This document shows positions 45,570 through 52,967 of a stretch of 64,000 nt of DNA, piece by piece; the stretch's first letter is position 1; each line of letters begins with the position of its first letter. Origin of the DNA: Pseudacidovorax sp. (GTDB taxonomy: Bacteria > Pseudomonadota > Gammaproteobacteria > Burkholderiales > Burkholderiaceae_C); the NCBI RefSeq assembly GCF_017991995.1, contig NZ_JAGOPN010000003.1, forward strand, positions 248,001 to 312,000, read 5' to 3'. A model generated the notes under the pieces. That model saw only the letters and a list, made by a program, of their open reading frames with translations, was not told the DNA's origin and ran no database searches. A program made the position numbers and the translations under genes.

Positions 45570-47452
45570 TTCCCCCAGCTGTCTTTCAACCCGCTCGTGC
45601 GGTTGAACACCAGCCGCCCCTCGGCCGAGGCCTTGGCGTCGACCACGAAATAGCCCAGGCGCTCGAACTGGTAGTTCGTCTCCGGCGCGGCGCCGGCCAG
45701 ACCGGCTTCGACGTAACCCTGCACGGTGCTCAGGCTGGCGTCGTTCAGTTCGTCGGCGATGTTGTCGGCGCTGCCGGGCTGCTCGGTCTTGAAGAGGCGC
45801 TCGTAGAGGCGGATCTGGGCCGGCACGGCGTCATGGGCACCCACCCAGCCGATCACGCCCTTGACCTTCACGCTGTCGGCACCGGGCGTGCCGCTCTTGG
45901 TGTCGGGCAGGACCTCGGCCAGCACCTGGGTCACGCGGCCGTCGGCGTCTTGCTCGAAGCCAGTGCACTGCACCACGTAGCCGTACTTCAGGCGCACCTT
46001 GTTGCCTTCGACCGGCTGGCCGGCGGCGTTGGTGTGCGGCGGGAAGAGGCGGCGGTAGCCCTTCTCGGGCACGGCCATGAAGTCCTCGCGCTCGATCCAC
46101 AGCTCGCGGCCGAAGCGGAAATGCCGGTGGCCCGCAGCCTCGTCATGCGGATTGACCGGGGCGGTGCAGGGCTCCAGATGGCCGGCGCCCATGGCGCTGT
46201 CCCAGTTGGTGATCACGAGCTTGAGGGGATCGAGCACGGCCATGGCGCGCGGCGCCACAGGGTCGAGCGCATCGCGCAGCGCGGCTTCGAGCGCGGCGTA
46301 CTCGGTCCAGGCGCCACCGGACTTGGTGGTGCCGCTGCGCTCGCAGAAGAGCTTGAGCGCCTCGGGCGTGTAGCCGCGGCGGCGCAGGCCGGCCAGCGTG
46401 GGCATGCGCGGGTCGTCCCATCCGTCCACATGGCCTTCCTCGACCAGCTGGCGCAGCTTGCGCTTGCTGGTGATGACGTGGGTGACGTTGAGCCGCGCGA
46501 ATTCGTACTGCCGCGGCGGCGGGGCGGTGAGCAGGCCGCCTTCGATCAGGCGGGCCATCAGCCAGTCGTAGAAGGGGCGCTGGTCCTCGAACTCCAGCGT
46601 GCAGATGCTGTGGGTGATCTGCTCCAGCGCGTCCTCGATGGGGTGCGCGAAGGTGTACATCGGGTAGATGCACCACTGGTCGCCCGTGTTGTGGTGCGTG
46701 GCGCGGCGGATGCGGTAGAGCGTGGGGTCGCGCAGGTTGATGTTGGGGCTCGCCATGTCGATCTTGGCGCGCAGCACGGCGGCGCCGTCGGGCAGCTCGC
46801 CGTTCTTCATCTGGCGCAGGCGGGCGAGGTTCTCTTCCGGGGTGCGGCTGCGGAAGGGGCTGTCGGTGCCGGGCGTTCCGAAGTCGCCGCGGTTGGCGCG
46901 CATCTGCTCGGGCGTCTGCTCGTCCACGTAGGCGTGGCCGGCCGTCACCAGGTGCTCGGCCGCGCCGTACATGAAGTCGAAGTAGTTGCTGGCGTAGTAG
47001 ATGTGGTCCTGCGCGGTGCCGGGCTGCGCGGGCATGTCGGCCAGGGCGGTGGAGTAGCCCATCCACCGGATCGCCTCGCGGATGGAGTCGACGTACTCCT
47101 GCTCTTCCTTCTCGGGGTTGGTGTCGTCGAAGCGCAGGTGGCACACGCCGCCGTATTCCTTGGCCAGCTCGAAGTTCAGCCAGATGCTCTTGGCATGGCC
47201 GATGTGCAGGTAGCCGTTGGGTTCGGGGGGGAAGCGGGTGCGGATCTTCGCCGGATCGGGCATGCCGGCCTGGTGGTAGGGCCCGTCGCCCGGGCCACCG
47301 CCCCAGCGGCGCGAGTCATAGGTGCCCTGTTCCAGGTCGGCTTCGATGACGTGGCGCAGGAAGTTGCTCGGGGCGGCCGGGGCCGCGGACGCGGCAGCCT
47401 GCTTGCCGCCGTTGTTCTTGTTGTCGCCGTGCGGGGCAGTGGGAGAAGTCAT
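45566..47452 (-). CDS. glnS: Glutaminyl-tRNA synthetase
   Basis: 628-residue class I synthetase that charges tRNA-Gln. The nucleotide-binding motif RFPPEPNGYLHIGHAKS places HIGH at 83-86, and the KMSKS counterpart is VITSKRKLRQLV. Anticodon-binding beta-barrels occupy the C-terminal third (RREDFMAVPEKGYRRL-type block, then FERLGYFVVDAKASAEGRLV). The enzyme is longer than that of Escherichia coli through a disordered N-terminal extension and an insert between residues 44 and 70. Presence of GlnS agrees with a beta- or gammaproteobacterium. Start ATG at 47452. Divergent from the secreted Tyr/Pro-rich protein gene. Confidence 0.97.
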   Translation of the reverse strand: MTSPTAPHGDNKNNGGKQAAASAAPAAPSNFLRHVIEADLEQGTYDSRRWGGGPGDGPYHQAGMPDPAKIRTRFPPEPNGYLHIGHAKSIWLNFELAKEYGGVCHLRFDDTNPEKEEQEYVDSIREAIRWMGYSTALADMPAQPGTAQDHIYYASNYFDFMYGAAEHLVTAGHAYVDEQTPEQMRANRGDFGTPGTDSPFRSRTPEENLARLRQMKNGELPDGAAVLRAKIDMASPNINLRDPTLYRIRRATHHNTGDQWCIYPMYTFAHPIEDALEQITHSICTLEFEDQRPFYDWLMARLIEGGLLTAPPPRQYEFARLNVTHVITSKRKLRQLVEEGHVDGWDDPRMPTLAGLRRRGYTPEALKLFCERSGTTKSGGAWTEYAALEAALRDALDPVAPRAMAVLDPLKLVITNWDSAMGAGHLEPCTAPVNPHDEAAGHRHFRFGRELWIEREDFMAVPEKGYRRLFPPHTNAAGQPVEGNKVRLKYGYVVQCTGFEQDADGRVTQVLAEVLPDTKSGTPGADSVKVKGVIGWVGAHDAVPAQIRLYERLFKTEQPGSADNIADELNDASLSTVQGYVEAGLAGAAPETNYQFERLGYFVVDAKASAEGRLVFNRTSGLKDSWGK

Positions 47453-47653
47453 CGGGGAATTTTATGGGTGGCCCGGCGTCGATGGTTTCGCCGCGCTGCA
47501 GCGCAAGTGGCCTCCACGATGCCGGAGGGGTTACGTCTGGCAACCAACGTCACGTTCACGGGTGAACCTTTCCGGGGCATCGGCCGTTCTATGGGTCAGG
47601 TGGACGGCAGTTTTGCGAATGCCCTCCTTCCCCAGTTTTTCCAGGAGATCGAG

Positions 47654-47983
47654 ATGAATGTCTCTCGCACGGGCTTCTTCAAGTGGGCGGCGGCTGCCGC
47701 CGTTGCAGCGGGTGCCCTGTTTGCCGCATCGTCGGCCAGCGCGCAGGTGAGCTGGTCGCTGGGCGTGTCGGTGCCGGGCGTGGCCGTGGGAGTGGCGGCG
47801 CCGCCGCCCGCGTACTACGGCCCGCCGCCGGCCTATTACGTGGCCCCGCCCGCACCGGTGTATTACCGGCCGCCGCCGCCGGTGTACTACCGTCCGCCCC
47901 CGCCGGCGGTGGTGTACGAGCCGGCGCCGGTCTACTACGGCCCGGGGCCTTACTACTACCGCCACCATCACCACTGGCGCTGA
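47654..47983 (+). CDS. Small secreted Tyr/Pro-rich protein
   Basis: 109 residues. Signal peptide 1-33 (KWAAAAAVAAGALFAASSASA, cleaved before QVSWSLG). The short globular start VSWSLGVSVPGVAVGVA is followed by about 60 residues of imperfect repeats built on PPPVYYRP and PAYYGPPP, ending YYYRHHHHW. Proteins with this layout are common in Burkholderiales and are presumed periplasmic or surface proteins of unknown function. ATG at 47654 has CAGGAGATCGAG upstream. A strong terminator follows at 48027-48058, so the gene is monocistronic. Confidence 0.85.
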   Translation: MNVSRTGFFKWAAAAAVAAGALFAASSASAQVSWSLGVSVPGVAVGVAAPPPAYYGPPPAYYVAPPAPVYYRPPPPVYYRPPPPAVVYEPAPVYYGPGPYYYRHHHHWR

Positions 47984-48026
47984 GGGCAGTGGATCGGCTT
48001 CACGGCCGGTCCATGCCGCGAATCGA

Positions 48027-48058
48027 GCCGCCTTCCGCCTGCCGGAAGGCGGCTTTTT
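48027..48058 (+). terminator. Rho-independent terminator
   Basis: 10-bp perfect stem GCCGCCTTCC / GGAAGGCGGC with a 7-base loop followed by TTTTT. It ends rightward transcription from the Tyr/Pro-rich protein gene; the convergent LytTR regulator gene stops 33 bases further on. Confidence 0.93.
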
Positions 48059-48090
48059 CGTGGGCGCTGCGTACCCTTCGGGCCTGTTCG

Positions 48091-48888
48091 CTACATTGCC
48101 CGGAACAGCGGCGCATAGAGCCGGCTCACCGGCAGCGGCTCATTCGGCCGGCCGCGCAGCGTCAGCTGCATTCGCCCCGCCTCGTCGCGATGAACGGCGT
48201 CGACGGCGTCGGCACGCACGACCACCGCGCGGTGGATCTGCCAGAAGCGCTGCGGATCGAGCTGCGGCAGCAATTGCTTGAGCGGCGTGCGGATCAGGTG
48301 CTCGGCATCGGCCGTCAACACGCGCACGTATTTGTCGGCCGCCTCGAAATACAGGACCTCGTCCACCGGCACCATGCGCACGGTCGACCCGCCGGCATTG
48401 CTGGCCGCGATGAATTTGAGCGGCGCCGATTCGCCGCGCGGCGGGGAGGCGGCGCCCAGCAGGTCGCGCCACTGCGCCAGTGCCTGCTGCGGCAGGGCCG
48501 CGGGCGCGGCCAGGCGCTCCTGCAGCCTGGCGACGGTGCGGGCGAGCCGCTGCGGCTGCACCGGCTTCATCAGGTAGTCCAGCGCCTGCGCCTCGAAGGC
48601 GCGCGCGGCGTATTCGTCGTAGGCGGTGACGAAGACCAGTTGCGGCATCGGCGCCTCGTCCGAAGGCCAGCGTTCGGCGACCTCCTCGACGGCGGCCAGT
48701 CCGTCCTGACCGGGCATGCGGATGTCCATGAACAGCACGTCGGGGCGCAGCCGCAGCGCCTCGCGGGCGGCGCTCAGGCCATCGCCGACAACGGCCGTCA
48801 CCTGCAGGGCGGGCCAGGCGCGGGCCAGTTCGACCTGCAGGGACTGGGCGAGCAGCGGTTCGTCTTCGGCGATCAGGGCTGTGGGCAT
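48091..48888 (-). CDS. LytTR-family response regulator
   Basis: 265 residues. Receiver at the N-terminus with IAEDEPLLAQSLQVELARAW, phospho-acceptor Asp in VLFMDIRMPGQDG, Thr in VFVTAYDEYAARAF and Lys in YLMKPVQP. The C-terminal LytTR DNA-binding domain covers the last 100 residues (VDEVLYFEAADKYVRVLT, LDPQRFWQIHRAVVVRAD, PVSRLYAPLFRAM). Start ATG at 48888. It lies 13 bases after the LytS-like kinase gene, forming a LytS/LytR-type pair. Targets are unknown; the upstream fatty acid hydroxylase gene shares the operon. Confidence 0.93.
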   Translation of the reverse strand: MPTALIAEDEPLLAQSLQVELARAWPALQVTAVVGDGLSAAREALRLRPDVLFMDIRMPGQDGLAAVEEVAERWPSDEAPMPQLVFVTAYDEYAARAFEAQALDYLMKPVQPQRLARTVARLQERLAAPAALPQQALAQWRDLLGAASPPRGESAPLKFIAASNAGGSTVRMVPVDEVLYFEAADKYVRVLTADAEHLIRTPLKQLLPQLDPQRFWQIHRAVVVRADAVDAVHRDEAGRMQLTLRGRPNEPLPVSRLYAPLFRAM

Positions 48889-48901
48889 CGGCAGGGCGTG
48901 G

Positions 48902-50068
48902 TCAGGCGGAAGCAGGAAGGGGCAGGGTGACGGTGGCGCGGGTGCCGCCACCGGGCGGCGCGGCCAGCGTGAGCGTGCCGCGCTCGCCATGCAGGGTGCG
49001 CAGGCGCTCGCGCACCTGGGTGAGACCAAAGCCGCCCTTGGAGGTCGCGCCAGTGTCGGAGGGCGGCGAGCCTGCGCCCTCGGCGAGCCCGCCGTCTGGT
49101 GTCGCGGCCAGGCCGGCACCCGTGTCGATGACGTCGATGACCAGGTCGTCCCCTTCGCGCCGGGCCAGCACCCGGATCTCGCCGCCTTCGACCTGCGGCT
49201 CCAGCCCGTGCCGGATGGCGTTCTCGACCAGCGGCTGCAGCAGAAGCGGGGGCACTGGCACCTCGCGCAGCTCGGGCGGCAGGTCGAGGGTGCAGCGCAG
49301 GCGCGGCCCCATCCGCACGGCCATCAGCGCCAGGTAGTCGGCCAGGCGGTCGAACTCCTGCGACAGCGGATGCAGCGTGCTGCGCGAGCCGCCCAGCGTG
49401 GCGCGCAAATAATCGTTCAGGCGGTCCAGCATGGCGACGGCGCGCTCGGGGTCGGTGGCGATCAGCACGCGCAGGTTGGCCAGGGTGTTGAAGAGCATGT
49501 GCGGCTCCAGCTGGGTCTCCAGCAGCTTGAGCCGCGCCTCGCTGGCATCGCGGGCCGCCGCGGCAATCTCGGCGGCCATGGCCGCCGACTTGCCTTTGGC
49601 GTGGAAGTAGAAGGAGCCGATGGCGCCGGCCGCCACCGTGATGTACAGGCCGATGATGTTCTTGTTGGCAGGCCCGGCGTCGCTGTCGCCGGGGCCGATC
49701 AGCCAGTAGGCCACCTCGTCGCCCACGTAGAAGCCCACCAGGATGCCGCTCACGGTGAGGACCATGCCGCGCCAGCCCTTGGGCCAGCCACGGCCGCCCT
49801 CGGGGTTGCCATGGCAGTGGCGCGGATCGACCAGATAACGGCCGGCTTCCATCGTGGCCCAGCAGATCGTGCCGATGCACACCGAATAGACGAGCTGGAT
49901 CAGATAGCTGCGCGTGGGCCACATCAGCGTGGTGAACACCGTCACCACGCAGCACAGGGCCAGCACATGCAGGTAATGGCGCAGGAGGCTGCGCAGCAGG
50001 ACGGTCATCGGCGAGGCGCCGTGGCCCGGCGGCCGGCCTCCAGGTGCTGCATCCGCGGGCTCGGTCAT
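48902..50068 (-). CDS. LytS/YehU-type sensor histidine kinase
   Basis: 388 residues. Four hydrophobic membrane helices in the first 160 residues (for example LHVLALCCVVTVFTTLMW, MVLTVSGILVGFYVG and IIGLYITVAAGAIGSFYF), a coiled linker (AAEIAAAARDASEARLKLLE) and the His_kinase domain with phospho-acceptor His in LETQLEPHMLFNTLANLR. HATPase with PLVENAIRHGLEP and GFGLTQVRERL completes it. A Pro/Gly/Ser-rich insert lies before GFGLTQVRERL. Stop overlaps nothing; its start overlaps the hydroxylase stop by 4 bases, implying one transcript. Confidence 0.92.
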   Translation of the reverse strand: MTEPADAAPGGRPPGHGASPMTVLLRSLLRHYLHVLALCCVVTVFTTLMWPTRSYLIQLVYSVCIGTICWATMEAGRYLVDPRHCHGNPEGGRGWPKGWRGMVLTVSGILVGFYVGDEVAYWLIGPGDSDAGPANKNIIGLYITVAAGAIGSFYFHAKGKSAAMAAEIAAAARDASEARLKLLETQLEPHMLFNTLANLRVLIATDPERAVAMLDRLNDYLRATLGGSRSTLHPLSQEFDRLADYLALMAVRMGPRLRCTLDLPPELREVPVPPLLLQPLVENAIRHGLEPQVEGGEIRVLARREGDDLVIDVIDTGAGLAATPDGGLAEGAGSPPSDTGATSKGGFGLTQVRERLRTLHGERGTLTLAAPPGGGTRATVTLPLPASA

Positions 50069-51039
50069 GGCGCCGGCGGTGGTGGCACGATCGCGACGTC
50101 AGTCGCGGGGCCGCTCGGCGGGGGGGCCGCGGGCATGGCCGGTGTGGCCAGCCTTGCATTGCGACGCAGCTCTTCCGTCGTCTCGCCGCCCCCGGGCCGC
50201 CATCCCGGCGGGCGCCACAGGTAGCCCAGCGCCTCGCCCACCGACTTCGCCCCGCGCAGGTCACGCCACAGTGCGCGCCAGCCGTCGAGTTCGATGGCCA
50301 GCAGGTTGTACGAGGTCTGCGGCTTCACCAGGCCGTAGCGCGGCTTCACGTCCTGGCGTTCGGCGATGTAGGTGCCGAACAGGCGGTCGAACACGATCAG
50401 CACGCCGCCGTAGTTGCCGTCCAGGTATTCGAGGTTCGACGCATGGTGCACGCGGTGCGCCGAGGGTGTGTTCAGCACCCATTCCAGCGGGCCCAGGCGC
50501 GGGATCCAGGTGGCATGGATCCAGAACTGGTAGAGCAGGTTGAGCGTGAACATCAGCAGGATCAGCCGCGGCGGCGCGCCCAGCAGCGGGGCGAGCAGGA
50601 AGAAAGCCAGGACGCCGGTGAGCTTGCCCGTCCAGCCGAAGCGGTAGGCCGCCGATAGGTTCAGGTCGTTGGGCGAATGGTGGATGGAATGCGTGCACCA
50701 GAACCAGCGCACCCGGTGCGCCGCGCGGTGGTACCAGTAGTAGCAGAACTCCTGCAGCAGGAAGGCGGCGACCCAGCCCGTCCAGTGATCCAGCGGCAGG
50801 GTGAACAGCCGGTGCGCATAGAGCCAGTCCATCCAGCCCACCCAGAAGGCCAGCGGCAGCAGCCAGCGCAGCGGGTACTCGCGCACCAGGAAGTCGACCA
50901 CCGACAGCCCGGCGGACTTCCAGTCGTAGGCCGGCCCCAGCCCGCGGGTGTGGCGCCACGACAGTACCGCGGCCTCCAGCAGCGAAGCGACCAGCACCGT
51001 CACGACGGCGAACTTCAGGATGAGCAGAAGAACGGGCAT
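50065..51039 (-). CDS. Sterol desaturase/fatty acid hydroxylase family protein
   Basis: 324-residue membrane protein. The diiron-binding histidine clusters are HRAAH (104-108), HSIHH (117-121) and HRVHH (about 196-200), in the spacing of the FA_hydroxylase family. Several hydrophobic helices flank them. Members hydroxylate fatty acyl chains, sterols or carotenoids; the bacterial substrate is not predictable, a membrane lipid being likely. The C-terminal 45 residues are Pro/Ala-rich and not conserved. First gene of an operon with the LytS-type kinase (4-base overlap) and LytTR regulator. Confidence 0.9.
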   Translation of the reverse strand: MPVLLLILKFAVVTVLVASLLEAAVLSWRHTRGLGPAYDWKSAGLSVVDFLVREYPLRWLLPLAFWVGWMDWLYAHRLFTLPLDHWTGWVAAFLLQEFCYYWYHRAAHRVRWFWCTHSIHHSPNDLNLSAAYRFGWTGKLTGVLAFFLLAPLLGAPPRLILLMFTLNLLYQFWIHATWIPRLGPLEWVLNTPSAHRVHHASNLEYLDGNYGGVLIVFDRLFGTYIAERQDVKPRYGLVKPQTSYNLLAIELDGWRALWRDLRGAKSVGEALGYLWRPPGWRPGGGETTEELRRNARLATPAMPAAPPPSGPATDVAIVPPPPAP

Positions 51040-51088
51040 GGTGGCGCGCTCCGGACGAGGTGTTGGGGAAAGGCCGCCGGCGCTGCGC

Positions 51089-51763
51089 TCAATCCATCAG
51101 GGCGTAGGGGCCGCCACGCTGCAGCGCGCGCTGATAGGCCGGCCGTGCGTGGATGCGTTCGAGCCACGCCATCAGCTTCGGCCGGCTGCCGTCCAGGCCG
51201 GCCCGGGCGCGGGCAGCTTCGACCGGGAAGCTCATCTGGATGTCGGCCACGCTGAAGTACGGGCCGGCGAACCAGTCGCGCTGGGCCAGTTCCGACTCCA
51301 TGAAGTCCAGATGCTGGCGCAGTTGCGGCTGCACGAAGCTGGCCATGGCCTTGTCGGCGATGCCGCGGGCGATGGGCTTGACGAAGAAGGGCATCTTCGC
51401 GCCCTTGATGCGGTTGAACACCAGCGTGAGCAGCAGCGGCGGCATGGCCGAACCCTCGCCGTAGTGCAGCCAGTAGCGGCAGCGCAGGGCCTCGGGGCTG
51501 CCGGCCTCGGGCAGCAGGGCGCCCGCGGGGTAGCGCTCGGCCAGCGTCTCCAGGATGGCGCCGGATTCGGCGAGCACGCTGCCGTCGTCGAGCGTGACGA
51601 CCGGCGCCTTGCCCAGGGGATGCACCCGCTTGAGCTCGGGCGGCGCCAGCATGGTGGCCGGGTCGCGCTTGTACTGCACGATCTCGTAGGGAAGCTGGAG
51701 CTCTTCCAGCAGCCACAGCACACGTTGGGAGCGGGAATTTTCGAGGTGGTGAACGGTGATCAT
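51089..51763 (-). CDS. Glutathione S-transferase family protein
   Basis: 224 residues. N-terminal thioredoxin-like domain with MITVHHLENSRSQRVLWLLE (the Ser of NSRSQR is the probable glutathione-activating residue), VHPLGKAPVV with the cis-Pro, and SVLAESGAILETLAERY with the glutathione-binding Glu-Ser. The helical C-terminal domain contains YFSVADIQMSFPVEAARA with the N-capping Ser-x-x-Asp. This is a beta/theta-like bacterial GST of the YfcG/GstA type with unknown electrophile. ATG at 51763; 49 bases upstream of the hydroxylase gene, same strand. Confidence 0.92.
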   Translation of the reverse strand: MITVHHLENSRSQRVLWLLEELQLPYEIVQYKRDPATMLAPPELKRVHPLGKAPVVTLDDGSVLAESGAILETLAERYPAGALLPEAGSPEALRCRYWLHYGEGSAMPPLLLTLVFNRIKGAKMPFFVKPIARGIADKAMASFVQPQLRQHLDFMESELAQRDWFAGPYFSVADIQMSFPVEAARARAGLDGSRPKLMAWLERIHARPAYQRALQRGGPYALMD

Positions 51764-51804
51764 GGGGCGCGATGTTGCCTCAGAAAGCATGCGGGGATGG
51801 GGCG

Positions 51805-52089
51805 TCAGCGGCCGGTGCGGGCCAGCCGCTCCCGCTCGCGTTGCACCATGTGTGCCATCACCGGGTTGCCGGGCGCGAAGACCCACACGCCCAGGCCGTG
51901 GAAGAACAGGCCCAGGCCCCAGCCCAGCAGCGGAAAGACCGCCCAGTGCCGGCCCTGCGCCAGCGACAGCACGATCAGTCCGAGGTTGACGAGCGCATAG
52001 ACGGCGGCGTGGGCGAACCAGCCGAGCTTGGCCCGGGCACGGCGATGCGCCAGGGCATCCAGGGAGGCGGAAGACGGTTCGGGGCGCAT
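51805..52089 (-). CDS. 2TM-domain small membrane protein
   Basis: 94 residues: a short cytoplasmic start, two membrane helices (about 24-43 and 50-70) joined by AQGRHWAVFP, and a basic C-terminus NPVMAHMVQRERERLART. The pattern AHRRARAKLGWFAHAAVYAL..NLGL....G..W..FP..GWG.GL..HG.GV matches the widespread 2TM domain family, often attached to LytS-like kinases. Here it is a separate protein 41 bases from the GST and three genes from a LytS-type kinase. Function unknown. ATG at 52089. Confidence 0.8.
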   Translation of the reverse strand: MRPEPSSASLDALAHRRARAKLGWFAHAAVYALVNLGLIVLSLAQGRHWAVFPLLGWGLGLFFHGLGVWVFAPGNPVMAHMVQRERERLARTGR

Positions 52090-52120
52090 GATGGATCCGC
52101 TTCAATCGTGTGGACGGCGA

Positions 52121-52657
52121 TCAGGCCAGCGATGCCGTGCGGTCGGCGCTGATCGCCAGGCGCCACAGGCGCAGGGCGCCGCCTGCGAAGATGCCGCTGA
52201 ACAGGCCGTACAGGGCGCTGATGCCCAGGGCGAAGCCGCTGTCCTGCGCCAGGCCGGGATGGAAGACCAGCGTCACGCCGACGACGTACTTGGTCAGGAA
52301 GATGCCCATCATCCGCACCAGCGGCCAGGGGCTGCCGGGCAGCAGGAACTCGCGCAGTTCGGGGTCGTACTGGGTGCGCGGCGACAGCGGCCGCGCCTGC
52401 ATCCAGAAGCCGCTGGCGGCGGCAGCGACCACCCAGGCCACCAGGGCCAGCAGGCCAGCCTGCGAATGGCCGAAGGCCGAGGCCACGCCATAGAGCGCGA
52501 AGCCGACCAGCGCCAGCGGCAGCACGGTGACGCCGGCCAGGCTGACCTCGCGCGTCACCAACTGGCGCGCGCCGCGCCAGGCCAGCAGCGCGAAGACGGC
52601 GAACACCCAGGTGGGGGTGTGGGCGACGATCTGGAAGAGCATGGAATCGGTGAGCAT
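52121..52657 (-). CDS. Integral membrane protein (hypothetical, about five helices)
   Basis: 178 residues, almost all hydrophobic. Predicted helices include IVAHTPTWVFAVFALLAWRG, LAGVTVLPLALVGFALYGVA, AGLLALVAWVVAAAASGFWM, MGIFLTKYVVGVTLVFHP and ALYGLFSGIFAGGALRLW. It belongs to a family of Burkholderiales inner-membrane proteins that I know only as hypothetical. ATG at 52657 has an AAGGAG ribosome site 7 bases upstream. It lies 31 bases before the 2TM protein gene on the same strand and is divergent from the RND efflux operon. Confidence 0.8.
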   Translation of the reverse strand: MLTDSMLFQIVAHTPTWVFAVFALLAWRGARQLVTREVSLAGVTVLPLALVGFALYGVASAFGHSQAGLLALVAWVVAAAASGFWMQARPLSPRTQYDPELREFLLPGSPWPLVRMMGIFLTKYVVGVTLVFHPGLAQDSGFALGISALYGLFSGIFAGGALRLWRLAISADRTASLA

Positions 52658-52967
52658 GGAAACTCCTTGAGTGAGGTCAGGTGGATGAGGGCCGCCGGCA
52701 GGCAGGCTGCGATGGGATGGGACTGTGCCGGCTGCCCGGGCCCGCCGCCACCAGCCTGCGATGAACGGCGCCAGCGCGGCGCGAACGGCCGGATGGCGGC
52801 GCCAACGGCAGCCGGCTGCGCCGCACACCGACCCTCCTGAAGTCGCCCGACGGGGCGCCGACCGACAGCCGCGAGGCTTTACCACCGCTTTACGGTCGCT
52901 CCCACATCGCAGCTACGATTTCCCGCTCTACTCGCGGCACGCCCAGCCGCTCGCTTGCCACGCATCC
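52658..52967. other. Divergent promoter region of the RND operon
   Basis: 310 bases without a convincing gene between a membrane-protein gene (-) and mdtA (+). The half near mdtA is comparatively AT-rich and contains the direct repeat described separately; the other half is very GC-rich with several small inverted repeats but nothing I can name. Confidence 0.45.
52876..52893 (+). promoter_or_regulatory. Direct repeat GCTTTAC-CACC-GCTTTAC
   Basis: Two identical heptamers in tandem with an 11-bp period, that is one helical turn, 75 bases before the mdtA start. Spacing and form suit an OmpR/PhoB-type response regulator dimer, the class (BaeR) that controls mdtABC in Escherichia coli. No such regulator is encoded in the window. 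Confidence 0.4.

Noticed and set aside
47820..47975. Tandem repeats in the Tyr/Pro-rich protein gene as a possible minisatellite
   Set aside because: The repetition follows from the PPPVYYRP-type protein repeats with varied codons and unit lengths; there is no regular DNA period.
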